A stretch of 64,000 bases of DNA, from positions 551,501-615,500 of the forward strand of contig NZ_CP090975.1 in assembly GCF_021513215.1 (NCBI RefSeq), given 5' to 3'. The stretch comes from Suttonella sp. R2A3. GTDB taxonomy: Bacteria; Pseudomonadota; Gammaproteobacteria; Cardiobacteriales; Cardiobacteriaceae. The translations under genes and the position numbers were made by a program. The stretch's first letter is position 1. The number at the start of each line of letters is the position of its first letter. The notes under the pieces are model-generated. The model was given only the letters and a program-made list of their open reading frames with translations, ran no database searches and was not told the origin of the DNA. Below are positions 7,515 through 16,670 of the stretch, in pieces.

Positions 7515-9640
7515 CACTGCCTTAACAGCTTACCGTATTCAGGCAACAGCGCCGCCGCAAGGTTTAGCTGCCCAATCAGCACCCCATCGCCTTCTTCCGG
7601 TAACGCACCAAGCGCCGCGTCTAACCGCTCTTGCGCGGCACTGAGCTTTGTTGGTTCAGCGGCAAACTGATCAAGTACATCAGCTAACGCCTCACAAGCT
7701 TCTTGGTATGGTGCAAACGCTGCCGCCTCAATCGGTTCAATTTGCCCACGATACGCGCCTAAGGCAGAAAGATAACCCAATAACCGATAATGGCATTCAA
7801 GTAGATTGCGCGCATGAACGGCGCGATCGCCATAGCGTTCAGAATTATCGTGCATCTCGTTGCTTAATTGGGCCAGCGTTGCGGCATGCTCATGCACACG
7901 ACGCCGCGCACTGCGATAGCACACATCATCATCGCTACCACGCTGAAATTGACCAATCACCACATGCACATAACGCCCTAAACTGTTTAACGCACGCTGG
8001 GCAATATCCGATAAGTGTTGAAATTTCCAATCCGGCCACCAATACACCACGCACAACCACGCCATCGCCGCACCGAGCAACGTGTCAAAAATACGCGCAA
8101 CAATCGTGCCGGATACATCAATACCGATTAACGAAAACCCGACCAATACTTGCAGGGTAATAAAGAGTGTCGAAAAGCTGTAATTACGTGCGCGAAAATA
8201 AAAGAACAACACATTGGCAACCACCATAATCATCAACATCGTGTTCACAGACGGCGAAATCAGCGGCACTAATGCACCAATAAATACACCAAACAATGTG
8301 CCGATAATCCGTTGTGCCATCCGTTTTTGCGTCGCACTATAATTAGGCTGCAGCACAAACAATGCGGTTAAAAAGATCCAATAGCCAAGATGGAGGTCAA
8401 ACAAATGCACAATCACCGAACTGACAAACGCCAAAACGGCCACGCGCACCGCATGACGAAACACCCCGGAGCCACGATTTAACTGATCACGCACACGTCG
8501 CCAAGCAACCTGCCAGGTAAGCGCATCTTGTGAGGCAATGCGTTGGTCAAGCACATGACGCGTACTCTGCGCCATTGGTTTGCTTAGGCGTGCTAATTGT
8601 CGATTAACCTCTTCTAAATTAGCCAGCAATCGTGGCAGTGCTGTTTGCCAACGGGCCTTGACCTCATGGCGTTTACACGCGGTTTTTACCCCGTCCATCG
8701 CACGACGTAACTTTTCTGGATAGCTTGGCAGGCGTTCATCATCGAGCGCTTGTGCGACACCGGCAAACACTTGCCCCTGCAAACGCACCAGCCGCTCAAG
8801 GCGAAATAACACCTCGCTATCGGCTAAATCAGCGGCAAATGCGGCGTAATCAACGTGTGCCGAGGTGAGACGCTCGTGAATATCTTGTGCGACAAAATAA
8901 TCGCGTAATTGGCGTTGGGTGCGTACCGTTGCCGACTGCCCTGCTGCGCGATAAAACAACGCATCACGGCATTGATTAAACGCTTCGGTAAGTTCATGAT
9001 TTTTATCAGCCAGCGTTAATTGCACTTGCCCCACGCTATCGATTTCATCCGCTTCAAATAATTGCGCTTTGAGTTGTCCATAGCTCGCTAATGACCGATA
9101 AGCTTGCGCTAGGCGATGTTGCACTGGACGACTCGGTGAAACGATATGTAAGAGCAGCGTCATTAACTGATGTAACAATGCACCACAGCAAATCATTAGT
9201 GGATTGAGATACCAGCTCAGCCCGAGATGCGCGGTTAATAGCGTATAAAGTGAGACAACCAATGTGCCAAAGGCCAAGGTACGAAAGCGGGTATCAACCG
9301 CGGCAAACATCGTCAGGCCAAACGATAATCCGGTCAGCAGCAGCGTTGAGATGATGGGACGGTCAATCGAGAGTTGCATCAATAAAGACGCACAGGCAAA
9401 GCCAATCAGCATATAGCCGGCGTTAATCACCCGCCCTTTGACGCGATGATCCATCTCCACCATACCACCGGCAATAATCCCTAAAAACAAGGGGACACTG
9501 TAGCTCGGACGATCCGTTGCCGCGATCACCACCCCCGCGGTGATAAAGCTAAACGCTGGTGGTAACACAACCAACCACGTTCTCGACAATCGCCAGCGCG
9601 CGCGTTTTTTTGGTCGTAATCGGGCGGAAAAATCAAACAT
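7511..9640 (-). CDS. FUSC-family membrane protein, YccS/YhfK type
   Basis: Large inner-membrane protein of 709 residues with two blocks of hydrophobic helices (about residues 20-170 and 395-540) separated by and followed by soluble regions, the layout of the YccS/YhfK branch of the fusaric-acid-resistance/aromatic-acid-efflux superfamily. The second block contains the conserved FLTALFVLQPNYSATQKRMAQRI region. Members are putative transporters, but their substrates in most bacteria are unknown. It lies downstream of the 6S RNA gene on the same strand but behind that gene's terminator. Confidence 0.88.
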   Translation of the reverse strand: MFDFSARLRPKKRARWRLSRTWLVVLPPAFSFITAGVVIAATDRPSYSVPLFLGIIAGGMVEMDHRVKGRVINAGYMLIGFACASLLMQLSIDRPIISTLLLTGLSFGLTMFAAVDTRFRTLAFGTLVVSLYTLLTAHLGLSWYLNPLMICCGALLHQLMTLLLHIVSPSRPVQHRLAQAYRSLASYGQLKAQLFEADEIDSVGQVQLTLADKNHELTEAFNQCRDALFYRAAGQSATVRTQRQLRDYFVAQDIHERLTSAHVDYAAFAADLADSEVLFRLERLVRLQGQVFAGVAQALDDERLPSYPEKLRRAMDGVKTACKRHEVKARWQTALPRLLANLEEVNRQLARLSKPMAQSTRHVLDQRIASQDALTWQVAWRRVRDQLNRGSGVFRHAVRVAVLAFVSSVIVHLFDLHLGYWIFLTALFVLQPNYSATQKRMAQRIIGTLFGVFIGALVPLISPSVNTMLMIMVVANVLFFYFRARNYSFSTLFITLQVLVGFSLIGIDVSGTIVARIFDTLLGAAMAWLCVVYWWPDWKFQHLSDIAQRALNSLGRYVHVVIGQFQRGSDDDVCYRSARRRVHEHAATLAQLSNEMHDNSERYGDRAVHARNLLECHYRLLGYLSALGAYRGQIEPIEAAAFAPYQEACEALADVLDQFAAEPTKLSAAQERLDAALGALPEEGDGVLIGQLNLAAALLPEYGKLLRQC

Positions 9641-9712
9641 GCGTTTTATCGCTAAAAATCAGAATGTAGCAGTTTTAGAGCAGCGCGTCACGCTCTTTGT
9701 GATCAACCCAAC

Positions 9713-9742
9713 AAAAACGCCCGCGAAAATCTTCGCAGGCGT
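9713..9742 (-). terminator. intrinsic terminator of the 6S RNA gene
   Basis: Read leftward, ACGCCTGCGAA and TTCGCGGGCGT form a GC-rich hairpin followed directly by a run of five T. It lies just beyond the 3' half of the 6S terminal stem and before the FUSC gene. Confidence 0.8.
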
Positions 9743-9749
9743 AAGGATT

Positions 9750-9937
9750 CGAGAGCATAACCGCATGGGCCGCTTAACCGTTTGCCCTTGAACCGAAAGG
9801 TTCAAGTGGGCGTCTCAGTCAGCCTTTGGGCTTTTCACTCAAGGTGAACTTGCTCGCCCGGCTGCGTCTGACTCCCAGGCACTAAGTAATTAGGGTCAAG
9901 GGGTCTTTAGGAAACGCAAACCCAGCAGTTATGCTGT
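9750..9937 (-). ncRNA. ssrS: 6S RNA
   Basis: About 188 nt RNA that mimics an open promoter and binds the housekeeping RNA polymerase, lowering transcription in stationary phase. Three features support it. The 5' end AGCATAACTGC pairs with GCGGTTATGCT near the 3' end in 11 pairs and continues as TGGG/CCCA after one bulge. An internal hairpin CTTGAACC-TTTC-GGTTCAAG matches the conserved 6S element. A promoter and a terminator bracket it exactly. No protein gene explains the segment. The fau/ygfA gene that follows ssrS in many gammaproteobacteria is absent. Confidence 0.85.
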
Positions 9938-9943
9938 ACGTTG

Positions 9944-9972
9944 ACTATACGCTACCTGCGCAATCTTGTAAA
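9944..9972 (-). promoter_or_regulatory. sigma70-type promoter of the 6S RNA gene
   Basis: On the minus strand TTTACA and TATAGT are separated by exactly 17 bases, which places initiation near 9937, the start of the terminal stem. Confidence 0.75.
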
Positions 9973-10110
9973 GCGGCTTTATAATAACGCCACACACATC
10001 AAAATACTTCGCGTAATAGTGATTGACACGTAACACTAACCAGTGGAATAACCTGATGTCCGAGAGTTATTACCCAGTTCTTTAAGCTACGATAGCAATC
10101 TCTCTAAACC

Positions 10111-11697
10111 TTAAAAAATCGCATTCATCATTAAAAAGGCAATACTAGCGATTGCGGCAGCGGCAGGCAAGGTAATCACCCACGCCAAGGCAATAGGTTT
10201 CATTAAATTCCAATTGGCATTACGGTTAACTAAACCAATACCAAGCACAGCGCCTACTAAAATATGCGTACTCGACACAGGCAACCCCATAATGGATGCC
10301 AGCATGACTACCGAAGCAGCCGAAAGCTCCGCAGAAAAACCTGATGCGGGGTGCATTTTTGCCAAATTTGTACCTACAGTCGCAATGACTTCTTTTCCAA
10401 TAAACCATAACCCGGCAACCAACGCGATACCAAAGGTAACCATTGCCACAGTAGGCACTGGTGCCTGAGTAGAAATATTATTGGTTTTCAATACATCAAG
10501 AATGGCGGCAAAAGGACCGATGGCATTAGCGATATCATTTGAGCCATGACTAAATGCGAAACCTGCAGCAGTAAATACCTGCATCCAACTAAATAACAAG
10601 AAAGTCGCTTTAGCAAGATTCTTGCTTTGCAAAGTTTTCGCATAAATAAAGGTTGCCATCCATACCGCCGCCCCCACCATCGCCATAATCAGATAGTTAT
10701 TTAGCGAGGTAAGCCCAAGATCAAGATGTTTTAAGCCTTTAAACAGTAACATCGCCGAAATAATCATCGCACCAAATGATGCCAACATAGGCACCCATTG
10801 TTGCAACGCACGATGCGCATGTACATCAGATTTTTCTTGCTCAATGGTATGCAGTTCTCGGTAATAATCGGATTCTAAATCTTCTGGGTCGTAGTCGCTG
10901 TCAGAGTATGTGCGTGCATCACGTGCCATCTCGCTGGTATAGGCGATTTGCTGTAGCTCAGATAAGCGTTCAAAAGCTTTTTTATGTGATTTTTTTAACG
11001 CTTTTTTCTTTTTCTTGATGTCTTTGAGTTTGACATCTGCTGCATCGTTAAAATTAAGAATATGTTTTTTAATTTGTCCAAAAAGCACGTATGACATTGT
11101 GCCACCAAGTACGGGTGAAAGCACCCAAGACACAGCAATCGCACCGATCTTATTCCATTGCACCAAGTCCGCCGCACTAGCGCCAGATAACATAAAACCC
11201 AAGGTAATAGATGCACCAACAATCCCACCAATAATTGAATGCGTGGTGGAAACTGGCCAGCCTTTCCTCGTAGCAAAGAGTAACCAAAACGCTGCCGCAA
11301 CTAATGCTGAAGTCATGATGAAAACAAATTGCAAAGGTTCCATTGTGACAGAAGATAAATCGACAATCCCTTTGCGGATGGTGTCAGTGACTTCCCCACC
11401 AGCAATTACCGCACCGCTCACTTCAAATACTGCGGCTACAGCGAGTGCCTGAGTGATGGTCAGCGTACCCGCCCCCACACTGGTACCAAAAGAATTAGCA
11501 ACGTCATTACCACCAATGTTAAACGCCATAAAAATGCCGAATAAACTGGCGAAGATAAAAATTAATACCTGGTGGTACTCGGTATAATTTAGCCCCCACC
11601 ACATAAAGTAGGATGTAATACCGATTAACAAAATCGCAAAAAATAGACTTAAACGAGAAATACCAGTAAATCCTTGCAGTTGTAGCGTCTGATTCAT
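10111..11697 (-). CDS. pitA: PitA-type inorganic phosphate transporter
   Basis: Inner-membrane symporter of 528 residues importing metal-phosphate complexes with protons (PiT family). The paired PiT signature is present in both repeats: [12 protein letters not shown] near residue 63 and [15 protein letters not shown] near residue 384. Between them is a hydrophilic cytoplasmic loop (about residues 225-295) with a lysine-rich run [13 protein letters not shown] and many acidic residues. AGGACA precedes the ATG. It stands alone; the usual phoU-like partner is not adjacent, and no PhoB box was recognised. Confidence 0.93.
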   Translation of the reverse strand: MNQTLQLQGFTGISRLSLFFAILLIGITSYFMWWGLNYTEYHQVLIFIFASLFGIFMAFNIGGNDVANSFGTSVGAGTLTITQALAVAAVFEVSGAVIAGGEVTDTIRKGIVDLSSVTMEPLQFVFIMTSALVAAAFWLLFATRKGWPVSTTHSIIGGIVGASITLGFMLSGASAADLVQWNKIGAIAVSWVLSPVLGGTMSYVLFGQIKKHILNFNDAADVKLKDIKKKKKALKKSHKKAFERLSELQQIAYTSEMARDARTYSDSDYDPEDLESDYYRELHTIEQEKSDVHAHRALQQWVPMLASFGAMIISAMLLFKGLKHLDLGLTSLNNYLIMAMVGAAVWMATFIYAKTLQSKNLAKATFLLFSWMQVFTAAGFAFSHGSNDIANAIGPFAAILDVLKTNNISTQAPVPTVAMVTFGIALVAGLWFIGKEVIATVGTNLAKMHPASGFSAELSAASVVMLASIMGLPVSSTHILVGAVLGIGLVNRNANWNLMKPIALAWVITLPAAAAIASIAFLMMNAIF

Positions 11698-11843
11698 AGT
11701 TTGTCCTTAGTGTTAAGTAACAAAACGAACCATAACGATAGAATATGACCAAATTATTACATCAATGTAAAATACCAGTCGCACCAAAATAACTTCTATG
11801 AATTAAACGCATAACGTTATGAGAAAAAACACCGCATGGGTGG

Positions 11844-11872
11844 TTGACGTTTGCCTGAGCCTCGCGCACAAT
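11844..11872 (+). promoter_or_regulatory. probable promoter of metNIQ
   Basis: TTGACG and CACAAT are separated by 17 bases. Initiation near 11879 would start the transcript four bases before the outer stem of the leader described next. Confidence 0.6.
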
Positions 11873-11878
11873 AGTCCC

Positions 11879-12045
11879 ACGCGCTGATTTGTTCCCGGAT
11901 TGCTGGCGCGACTGAAGAAATCGAGCTAAAAGGGATCGCTTAACTGACTCACGTCATTCTCTTCAGTCCCCGGCTTTTCGCCAATCAGCATCAACACAAC
12001 TTAGATTTTTGACCGCGTGGTCAAAAAGACGATGATTTTGGGACA
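11879..12045 (+). promoter_or_regulatory. structured 5' leader of metNIQ (candidate regulatory RNA)
   Basis: About 165 bases of non-coding leader. The outer stem GCTGATT (11883-11889) pairs with AATCAGC (11983-11989). Inside it, GCTGG (11902-11906) pairs with CCGGC (11970-11974) and GACTGAAG (11910-11917) with CTTCAGTC (11961-11968). Downstream a perfect 9-base-pair hairpin TTTTTGACC-GCGT-GGTCAAAAA (12006-12027) ends 18 bases before the metN start, whose ribosome site (GGGA) is weak and close. It does not match the SAM-I core as I know it. Riboswitch or attenuator function is inferred. Confidence 0.5.
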
Positions 12046-13080
12046 ATGATTAAATTATCCAACATTAGTAAAACCTACACCCACGCAGGACAAACCATCC
12101 ATGCGTTAGACGGCGTCAACCTTGAGGTTGAGCGTGGGCAGATTTATGGCGTGGTCGGACAAAGCGGCGCTGGCAAAAGCACCCTCATTCGCTGCGTGAA
12201 TCTTTTAGAGCGCCCAAGCGCCGGCACAGTGACCGTTGATGGCAAAGAGCTCACCGCGCTCACCCCACAACAACTGCTTAAAGCGCGCCACGAAATGGGC
12301 ATGATTTTCCAGCACTTCAACTTGCTTTCGAGCCGTACGGTTTATGACAACATCGCCCTGCCGCTTGAGCTCATTGGCGAAAGTAAACGAACAATCAACG
12401 AAAAAGTACGCCCGCTTTTAGCGCTTACCGGCTTAGAAGATAAGGTGCGCCATTACCCATCACAACTCTCTGGTGGACAAAAGCAACGCGTGGCGATTGC
12501 CCGCGCGCTCGCCAGCGATCCGAAGGTTTTGCTTTCTGATGAAGCGACCTCGGCGCTCGATCCAAAAACGACTGAATCGATTCTAGAGCTATTGCGTGAT
12601 ATCAACGAGCAATTAGGGCTAACGATTTTGATGATTACCCATGAAATGGAAGTGGTGAAAAAAATCTGTCACCGTGTCGCGCTGATTGAAGACGGAAAAC
12701 TCGTTGAGACCAATCATGTGGAAGCCTTTTTCTCGCAGCCACAATCAGAATTAGGGCGTAAATTTATCGCACAAATCCAACAATTCGACTTGCCGCCGAA
12801 TATCGCGAGTAAATTGCGCGAACAAGGCAGCCACCCGGTGGTCAAGCTGGCGTTTCATGGCGATAACGTCGATACCCCACTGCTCTCTCACCTCACCCGC
12901 ACTTTTGATATTGATGTGAATATCATTCAAGCAAAGGTTGAGCACATCCGCAGCAGTAATCTTGGCTTGCTGATTGCCGAACTTGAAGGCAGCAACGAAC
13001 AAAATCAGGCAGCGCTTGAGTATTTGCGCGCTCAACCGATTGAACTGGAGGTACTCGGTTATGTCGAGCCAACTCATTAA
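12046..13080 (+). CDS. metN: methionine ABC transporter ATP-binding protein MetN
   Basis: ATPase of the high-affinity methionine importer MetNIQ, 344 residues. Walker A GQSGAGKS is at about 38-45, then signature LSGGQKQR and Walker B region LLSDEATSALD. The C-terminal NIL domain (about 265-340, with HPVVKLAFHGDNVDTPLL) binds methionine in known MetN and inhibits transport when the cell is replete. The end overlaps metI by 20 bases. Leader and promoter above suggest control by methionine or SAM status, which is inference. Confidence 0.95.
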   Translation: MIKLSNISKTYTHAGQTIHALDGVNLEVERGQIYGVVGQSGAGKSTLIRCVNLLERPSAGTVTVDGKELTALTPQQLLKARHEMGMIFQHFNLLSSRTVYDNIALPLELIGESKRTINEKVRPLLALTGLEDKVRHYPSQLSGGQKQRVAIARALASDPKVLLSDEATSALDPKTTESILELLRDINEQLGLTILMITHEMEVVKKICHRVALIEDGKLVETNHVEAFFSQPQSELGRKFIAQIQQFDLPPNIASKLREQGSHPVVKLAFHGDNVDTPLLSHLTRTFDIDVNIIQAKVEHIRSSNLGLLIAELEGSNEQNQAALEYLRAQPIELEVLGYVEPTH

Positions 13081-13714
13081 TCTCTTACTCACCGCCACTT
13101 GGGATACGATCTATATGGTCGGGGTCAGCGGCCTGTTGAGCGCTGTATTTGGCATCCCGCTTGGGGTGATTTTATACATCACCCGTAAAGGCAAGTTCTA
13201 CGCCAACCCGTGGATTAACTGGCCATTGGGGATTGTAGTTAATATTGGGCGCTCGATTCCATTTATCATTTTGATTCTCTACATTATCCCATTCACCAAA
13301 CTCTTAGTCGGTACGTTTATCGGCAATACCGCAGCAATTGTACCGCTCACCATCAGCGCGATTCCTTTTGTCGCGCGTATGGTTGAAGGCGTGTTGGTGG
13401 AAGTGCCGGGTGGTTTGGTTGAAGCCGCGCAATCGATGGGCGCTACCCCGCTACAAATCATCCGTAAAGTGTTACTCGCTGAAGCCACCCCGGGGATTAT
13501 CAACGCGATGACGATTACCTTAATCGCGCTGATTGGTTATTCGGCGATGGCTGGTGCCGTTGGCGCTGGCGGGCTGGGTAAGGTGGCCATTTCTTACGGC
13601 TACCAGCGCTATAACATCGAAATCATGAATTACACTGTCATCATCTTGGTGCTGATGGTGCAAGGTGTGCAAAGCCTCGGCGATTATCTCGCCAAACGCT
13701 TTGATCATCGTTAA
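13061..13714 (+). CDS. metI: methionine ABC transporter permease MetI
   Basis: Inner-membrane permease of 217 residues with five to six helices, normal for MetI. The EAA-type coupling loop is visible as LVEAAQSMGATPLQIIRKVLL around residue 125 (split here by the helix boundary). The start is the ATG inside the end of metN with GGAGG ten bases ahead; the longer reading in this frame adds 29 residues encoded by metN. It forms a homodimer carrying methionine delivered by MetQ. Confidence 0.95.
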   Translation: MSSQLINLLLTATWDTIYMVGVSGLLSAVFGIPLGVILYITRKGKFYANPWINWPLGIVVNIGRSIPFIILILYIIPFTKLLVGTFIGNTAAIVPLTISAIPFVARMVEGVLVEVPGGLVEAAQSMGATPLQIIRKVLLAEATPGIINAMTITLIALIGYSAMAGAVGAGGLGKVAISYGYQRYNIEIMNYTVIILVLMVQGVQSLGDYLAKRFDHR

Positions 13715-13744
13715 TACTGTTCATTTCAACTTAAGGAGCTTAAT

Positions 13745-14527
13745 ATGAACACTGTCAAAACTCTATCTTTAGCCATTATCGCTGCGCTCAGCTTTAGCGC
13801 GCACGCTGACACTTTCAAAGTCGGCACTATGAGCGGCAAAGAAGCTAATTTGTTATACGCGGCCCAAGAGGAAGCGAAAAAACAATTTGATTTAGATGTT
13901 GAAGTGGTGGAATTCGATGATTACGTCACCCCAAACATCGCGCTTGCTGACGGCTCAATCGACGCGAATGCGTTCCAGCACGGCCCTTATTTAGACACCA
14001 TGGTTCAAGAGCGCGGCTTTGATTTAGTCGCGGTTGGTAACACCTTTGTTTACCCAATCGGTGCGTACAGCGAAAAAATCGAAAGCTTCGATGAGCTTGA
14101 AGATGGCGCAAGCATCGCAATCCCGAACGATCCTTCAAACGGCGCACGTACGCTGATCCTGATGGATAAAGAAGGCTTGATCACCTTAAAAGACAACACC
14201 AACCTTGAAGCCTCTGTGCTTGATATCAGCGAAAACCCGCACAACTATGACATCAAAGAAGTCGATGCGGCGCAGCTACCGCGCGTACTCGATGAAGTGG
14301 ATGTGGCGTTTATCAACTCAAACTACGCAGTTGACGCGGGCTTAGTACCAACCAAAGATGCAATTTTGCGTGAAGCGGAAGACTCTCCGTATGTGAATAT
14401 TATCGTCACCCGCACCGAAGACAAGGACAAAGAAGCAGTTAAGCAATTTGTCCAGGCCTATCAAACAGAGGCGGTAGAAAAAGCGGCTGAGGAAGCGTTT
14501 AAAGGCGCAGCAGTTAAAGGCTGGTAA
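13745..14527 (+). CDS. metQ: methionine-binding protein MetQ, apparently not a lipoprotein
   Basis: Periplasmic substrate-binding protein of the NlpA/MetQ family, 260 residues. Family blocks include DTFKVGTMSG, the segment FQHGPYLD and AIPNDPSNGARTL. AAGGAGCTT lies before the ATG. The signal peptide ends LSFSAHA-DTF, a signal peptidase I site, with no cysteine, whereas MetQ proteins of model bacteria are lipid-anchored through a lipobox. It should therefore be soluble in the periplasm. Third gene of metNIQ, followed by a hairpin. Confidence 0.93.
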   Translation: MNTVKTLSLAIIAALSFSAHADTFKVGTMSGKEANLLYAAQEEAKKQFDLDVEVVEFDDYVTPNIALADGSIDANAFQHGPYLDTMVQERGFDLVAVGNTFVYPIGAYSEKIESFDELEDGASIAIPNDPSNGARTLILMDKEGLITLKDNTNLEASVLDISENPHNYDIKEVDAAQLPRVLDEVDVAFINSNYAVDAGLVPTKDAILREAEDSPYVNIIVTRTEDKDKEAVKQFVQAYQTEAVEKAAEEAFKGAAVKGW

Positions 14528-14548
14528 ATCGTACTACCAACCTCTAAG

Positions 14549-14577
14549 CATGAGCGGCGGGCAATCCGTCGCTCATG
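14549..14577 (+). terminator. hairpin after metQ, probable terminator
   Basis: CATGAGCGGCGG and CCGTCGCTCATG pair over 12 positions (one G-U) around a five-base loop, 22 bases after the metQ stop. There is no T run after it, so it may act as an RNA-stabilising end or a weak terminator between the convergent genes. Confidence 0.5.
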
Positions 14578-14633
14578 ATCATTAACTTAAATAGTGGCAA
14601 CGCCTCGATATCCACCATCAAAATGCCGAAAAC

Positions 14634-15731
14634 TTACGGTTTAATCGCGATTTTTAGCACACCATCGCGTTGATGAACAAATAAGTCATAAGCATCGACA
14701 ATATTGTCTAACGCGTATTCATGAGTAACCAATGGTTTTAAATCCACACGCCCAGACGCCAGTACATTCATCAAACGACGCATGCGTTCTTTACCACCCG
14801 GACATAATGCCGTATTAATCTTATGGTCCCCTAAACCCGCGGCAAATGCTGAAAGCGGGATGGTTAAATCTTCAGAATACACGCCCAAACTGGACAATGT
14901 ACCTCCCGGTTTTAATACACGAAGCGCCTGCTCAAAAGTGACTTGCGTGCCTAATGCTTCAATAGATGCATCCGCACCACGCCCACCGGTAAGCTTCATC
15001 ACTTCATCAACCACATCAACTTCTTTAAAGTTTAAGACCACATCTGCGCCAAGATGTTTGGCCATCTGCAAACGTGCATCATTACCATCAACGGCAATAA
15101 TCATTGATGCGCCACGCAGTTTTGCGCCTGCGGTAGCACACAAACCAATCGGACCTTGCGCGAAAATCACCACGATGTCGCCAATGTTGATATTGGCATT
15201 TTCTGCGCCTTTAAAGCCAGTGGACATAATATCCGGACACATCAACACCTGCTCATCGCTCAGTCCATCGGGGATTGGCGCCAAATTGGCTTGCGCATCG
15301 GGTACCACCACATATTCTGCCTGCGCACCGTCGATAATATTCCCAAAACGCCATCCAGCGGTAGCTTTATAACCATGACACGAACAATGCTCATCTTTTT
15401 CTAAGTATGCACCATCCTGGCTGGGCAGACCATCTTGACACGGATAAGAAGTAAAACTTGGGCAAATCGCACCAGCAATGACCCGCTGCCCTTCGTGATA
15501 CCCTTTAACATTGCTGCCGAGTTTTTCAATAATTCCCACAGGTTCATGCCCCACTGTCAGCCCTTTTGCAACAGGGTATTCGCCTTTGAGAATATGTACA
15601 TCCGTGCCACAAATTGTGGTGGTTGTAATCTTGAGTAGCGCGTCATTAGGGCCGACATTTGGAACAGGCTTCTCATCAATTTCAATACGACCCGGCGCAA
15701 TAAAAATCGCCGCTTTCATAGTCTTAGACAT
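14634..15731 (-). CDS. zinc-dependent secondary alcohol dehydrogenase (isopropanol dehydrogenase-like MDR)
   Basis: Cytoplasmic medium-chain dehydrogenase of 365 residues. Catalytic zinc ligands are expected at the Cys of ICGTDVH, the His of GHEPVG and the Asp of CPDIMSTGF, as in clostridial NADP secondary alcohol dehydrogenases, which it resembles from the GWRFGN segment onward. The nucleotide strand ends VDGND; the acidic residue suggests NAD rather than NADP. The classical four-cysteine structural zinc lobe is not seen; instead cysteines occur at irregular spacing. ATG chosen with AAGGAG seven bases upstream. Physiological substrate unknown. Confidence 0.85.
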   Translation of the reverse strand: MSKTMKAAIFIAPGRIEIDEKPVPNVGPNDALLKITTTTICGTDVHILKGEYPVAKGLTVGHEPVGIIEKLGSNVKGYHEGQRVIAGAICPSFTSYPCQDGLPSQDGAYLEKDEHCSCHGYKATAGWRFGNIIDGAQAEYVVVPDAQANLAPIPDGLSDEQVLMCPDIMSTGFKGAENANINIGDIVVIFAQGPIGLCATAGAKLRGASMIIAVDGNDARLQMAKHLGADVVLNFKEVDVVDEVMKLTGGRGADASIEALGTQVTFEQALRVLKPGGTLSSLGVYSEDLTIPLSAFAAGLGDHKINTALCPGGKERMRRLMNVLASGRVDLKPLVTHEYALDNIVDAYDLFVHQRDGVLKIAIKP

Positions 15732-15914
15732 CACAACGCTCCTTTTTAGGGTTTACTCATCACAACCAATCATTACTCTCTCACAAGCCGAATGCAAGTA
15801 ATTTTTATTAATGATTCTAACGACTTCTAACGCTTGTGGCGCAAAACTGAGCTCAAGCATCAACATTCACCACAGCACCACCTAAACGCTACTTTGATCC
15901 AACGATTAAGGGTA

Positions 15915-16670
15915 CTAAAAATGTACGCACAGCGGTTTGTTATGATGCGTGATGATCTCCACATCGACGCCATAGAGTTCACTAATCGTTGCCTCGGTAA
16001 GCACTTCTTCAAGATATCCACTGACAAATACTCTGCCATGGCGTAAGGCGGTAATATAGTCTGCATAACGCGCCGCGTAATTGATATCGTGCAACACAAT
16101 CGTAATCGTTTTCCCCCAATCATCAACCGCCAAACGCAAGGTTTGCATCAATTGACGCGCATGGAACATATCAAGATTGTTCAGCGGCTCATCAAGCAAA
16201 ATGATGTCGGTGTCTTGAGCAAAAACCATCGCCACCAATGCACGCTGACGTTGCCCACCGGAGAGTTCATCAATAAAGCGGTTTCGGTAATCATTCAACT
16301 GAAAATACGCGCAAATTTCTTCGATACGTTGGTAATCCTCTTTGCGAGGACGACCTTTATGATAGGGATAGCGCGCAAACATCAACAAATCATCAATACT
16401 CAAGCGGCTGAGAAAATGGGTGTGTTGCTGCAAAATGGCCATTTTTTGCGCCATCTTATCGCTGTCGGTATGGCGAATATCCAGGCCATCAACAAAAATA
16501 TCACCTTGTTGCAACGGCTCTAATCGAGCGATAAGGCGTAATAAAGTCGATTTTCCGGCACCATTCGGGCCAATAATCGCGCTTAATTGCTGTTTAGGCA
16601 GATTTAAGCTGATATCCTGCAACACAGGATGCTTGGCGTAGGTATGGTGGAGCTGTTTAACATGGATCAT
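15915..16670 (-). CDS. iron-chelate ABC transporter ATP-binding protein (FatE/YclP type)
   Basis: ATPase of 251 residues of the FecE/FepC family. Walker A GPNGAGKS is at about 34-41, then signature LSGGQRQR and Walker B IILLDEP, with the switch His in VLHDIN. With the two permeases and the binding protein it forms an importer of the catecholate or related siderophore type (Fat/Vct/Ycl branch); the ligand is not determined by sequence. It overlaps the preceding permease by 4 bases and ends the seven-gene leftward operon starting at exbB. Confidence 0.9.
   Translation of the reverse strand: MIHVKQLHHTYAKHPVLQDISLNLPKQQLSAIIGPNGAGKSTLLRLIARLEPLQQGDIFVDGLDIRHTDSDKMAQKMAILQQHTHFLSRLSIDDLLMFARYPYHKGRPRKEDYQRIEEICAYFQLNDYRNRFIDELSGGQRQRALVAMVFAQDTDIILLDEPLNNLDMFHARQLMQTLRLAVDDWGKTITIVLHDINYAARYADYITALRHGRVFVSGYLEEVLTEATISELYGVDVEIITHHNKPLCVHF

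Noticed and set aside
9540-9791. Rightward 83-codon frame
   Set aside because: Overlaps the FUSC gene start antisense and the 6S terminator; no family features.
9713-9972. tmRNA near smpB
   Set aside because: No tag-peptide frame or tRNA-like end; the stem pattern and CTTGAACC hairpin fit 6S RNA.
11879-11990. SAM-I (S-box) riboswitch
   Set aside because: The conserved GAUGAAACC/CGGCAACC core is not present, so it was left unclassified.
12006-12027. Intrinsic terminator before metN
   Set aside because: The T run precedes the stem and A residues follow it, so no terminator for either strand; kept only as part of the leader.
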